Positions 62,695-64,000 of a DNA stretch of 64,000 nucleotides are shown piece after piece. Under the pieces are notes generated by a model. The model did not search any database, was not told the DNA's origin, and saw nothing but the letters and a program-made list of their open reading frames with translations. Made by a program: the position numbers and the translations under genes. Each line of letters opens with the position of its first letter. The first letter of the stretch is position 1. Source of the DNA: G963663365 sp963663365. GTDB lineage: Bacteria > Hinthialibacterota > Hinthialibacteria > Hinthialibacterales > G963663365. The stretch lies in the NCBI GenBank assembly GCA_963663365.2, contig CAXXIH010000008.1:1612001-1676000 (forward strand), written 5' to 3'.

Positions 62695-64000
62695 TTAGGG
62701 ATTGGGGATATTGTTTGCAGTTCCTGCTTGGATCGTGAAATTCTGCTGTGAACCATCATCAAAGCGGAAGGGATAGGTGTGAGGCATCAATTCCATTCCA
62801 TCAACAAAATCATGCCAACCAGAAGCATAGTATTTCGTAATAAAACCAACCGTGGAAGTATCAAGAACCTGTCCAGTTTGGAAAATAACAACCGGCAACG
62901 AATTAACATCCTGGTTAATTTGTTGTGAGGCATGGGCGTAGGTTAAACGGAACGGGTATACACCCGGCAATAGCTCCATACTCACCTGCCCGGCATTTGT
63001 GAATCCGTCACCGAACGTGCGCCAACCGCTGCTGTAATATTGCACCGGTCCATCCGTATCAAGCGGCGCTCCCGAACTGTCGATCAGTTCAACCGTCACA
63101 TTTCGGGTTTGAAACACAACCGTCGGATCCGAAGCGATATTTTGATTGATTTGCCGCGATTTATAGGCATACGTCAACTCGAACGGATACGTACCCGGCA
63201 GGAGTTCCATGCTCACTTGGCCGCCGCTCGTGACTCCACTGCCATAGGTGTGCCATCCGCTGCTGTAGTATTTCACCGGATTGCCTTCATCAATCAGATC
63301 ATCAGCGCTGTTGCGAAGTTCCACCGTTGAGGGGACAGTTTGGAATACAACTGTCGAATTCGAAGCAATATTCTGATTGATCTGCTGCGATTTGTAGGCA
63401 TACGTCAACTCGAACGGATACGTACCCGGCAGGAGTTCCATGCTGACTTGGCCACCGCTCGTGACTCCACTGCCGTAGGTATGCCATCCGCTGCTGTAGT
63501 ATTTCACCGGATTGCCTTCATCGATCAGTTCATTAGCGCTGTTGCGCAATTCCACCGTTGTTTGGCTCGTTTGGAAAACAACGGTCGAGGCCGAAGCAAT
63601 GTTCTGATTGATCTGCTGCGACTTATGGGCATACGTTAACTCAAACGGATACGTACCCGGCAGGAGTTCCATGCTGACTTGGCCGCCGCTTGTGGCTCCA
63701 TTGCCGAATGTATGCCATCCGCTGCTGTAGTATTTCACCGGATTGCCTTCATCGATCAGTTCATCAGTGCTGTTGCGCAGTTCCACAGTTGCTGGTGTAG
63801 TTTGGAATACAACCGTCGAATTTGAAGCGATGTTTTGATTGATCTGCTGTGATTTATAAGCATAGGTCAATCGAAATGGATACGTACCCGGCAAAAGTTC
63901 CATGCTGACTTGGCCGCCATTTGTGCTTCCGTCGCCGTAGGTATGCCATCCGCTGCTGTAGTATTGCACCGAGTAACCTTCATCGATCAATTCATCAGCA
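62695..64000 (-). CDS. Secreted protein of 77-residue repeats, partial (5' end outside)
   Basis: The frame is open to the right edge, so only the C-terminal 435 or so residues are seen. They consist of five 77-residue repeats with the pattern VELRNS.DELIDEG, VKYYSSGWHTFG, GGQVSMELLPGTYPF and LTYAYKSQQINQNIAS, then a shorter sixth unit with a divergent end (YYASGWHDFVDGMEL). Each unit looks like a small beta-sandwich of a type seen in large extracellular proteins of environmental bacteria. There is no membrane anchor at the C-terminus. Confidence 0.8.
   Translation of the reverse strand, partial: ADELIDEGYSVQYYSSGWHTYGDGSTNGGQVSMELLPGTYPFRLTYAYKSQQINQNIASNSTVVFQTTPATVELRNSTDELIDEGNPVKYYSSGWHTFGNGATSGGQVSMELLPGTYPFELTYAHKSQQINQNIASASTVVFQTSQTTVELRNSANELIDEGNPVKYYSSGWHTYGSGVTSGGQVSMELLPGTYPFELTYAYKSQQINQNIASNSTVVFQTVPSTVELRNSADDLIDEGNPVKYYSSGWHTYGSGVTSGGQVSMELLPGTYPFELTYAYKSRQINQNIASDPTVVFQTRNVTVELIDSSGAPLDTDGPVQYYSSGWRTFGDGFTNAGQVSMELLPGVYPFRLTYAHASQQINQDVNSLPVVIFQTGQVLDTSTVGFITKYYASGWHDFVDGMELMPHTYPFRFDDGSQQNFTIQAGTANNIPNP
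63021..64000 (-). repeat. Tandem 231-base coding repeats
   Basis: The GCCA(T/A)CCGCTGCTGTA anchor recurs at 63021, 63252, 63483, 63714 and 63945, a constant 231-base period equal to 77 codons. The middle copies are nearly identical at DNA level, which points to recent duplication or gene conversion. Confidence 0.85.

Noticed and set aside
62526..62762. 78-residue minus-strand gene after the 77-residue-repeat protein
   Set aside because: It overlaps the end of the larger gene in another frame and shows no domain or ribosome-binding site.

Overview
The window looks like a chromosomal segment of a Gram-negative bacterium outside the well-studied groups. Formylglycine-type sulfatases, GH29/GH78/GH95 enzymes, Tat signals, lipoprotein signals and very large secreted repeat proteins suggest a member of the PVC group (Lentisphaerae/Kiritimatiellaeota/Planctomycetes-like) or a neighbouring candidate phylum such as Hydrogenedentes. 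No rRNA or other taxonomic marker is present, so this placement is inference. I recognise no tRNA, rRNA or CRISPR array.

Layout. (1) 1-3.4 kb: an AT-rich gene for a two-helix membrane protein with a divergent Nudix-like domain, then repeats and an IS200-type TnpA. (2) 3.4-30.1 kb: a large glycan-degradation region with three S1 sulfatases, two GH78-like rhamnosidases, three fucosidase-family proteins (two GH29, one GH95), a BNR-4 lipoprotein, a parallel beta-helix (GH141-like) protein, an alginate-lyase-superfamily protein, an unassigned alpha-toroid protein and a PhyH dioxygenase. Most carry Sec, Tat or lipoprotein signals. Together they fit removal of sulfate, fucose, rhamnose and uronic acids from a sulfated deoxyhexose-rich polysaccharide. 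There is no SusC/SusD pair or TonB receptor in the window. (3) 13.8-17.3 kb: a mosaic array of intergenic repeats (modules A, B and C) built from short hairpins, with scattered copies at 1.4-3.2 kb and 6.5 kb.

(4) 30.1-41.5 kb: housekeeping genes. These are a DUF429 protein, hypA-hypB, proC, a tyrosine recombinase, a class II Fic protein with a candidate operator array, scpA, a site-2-type protease, a CarB C-terminal-half gene (split carbamoyl-phosphate synthase), a methyltransferase and a VanZ-like protein. (5) 41.5-56.7 kb: exopolysaccharide assembly and decoration. A minus-strand run encodes a Wza-like export protein, a Wzc-like co-polymerase/BY-kinase, a STAS-zinc ribbon-PilZ fusion and the VanZ-like protein. 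Nearby are a pentapeptide-repeat membrane protein, a sulfotransferase, a GNAT acetyltransferase, a methyltransferase, a Wzx-like flippase, an epimerase, a GT4 glycosyltransferase and a GT-C membrane glycosyltransferase. (6) 56.7-64 kb: two giant secreted repeat proteins. One has four 214-residue leucine-rich units followed by HYR/Ig-like domains. The other consists of 77-residue repeats and runs off the right edge.

The organism appears to invest both in breaking down sulfated glycans and in building its own, perhaps sulfated, surface polysaccharide. The clearest unexplained structures are the A/B/C repeat array, the inverted TAACGAAAG sites upstream of the Fic gene, the STAS-zinc ribbon-PilZ fusion, the pentapeptide protein with a Cys/His N-terminus, and the AT-rich Nudix-like membrane protein at the left edge.
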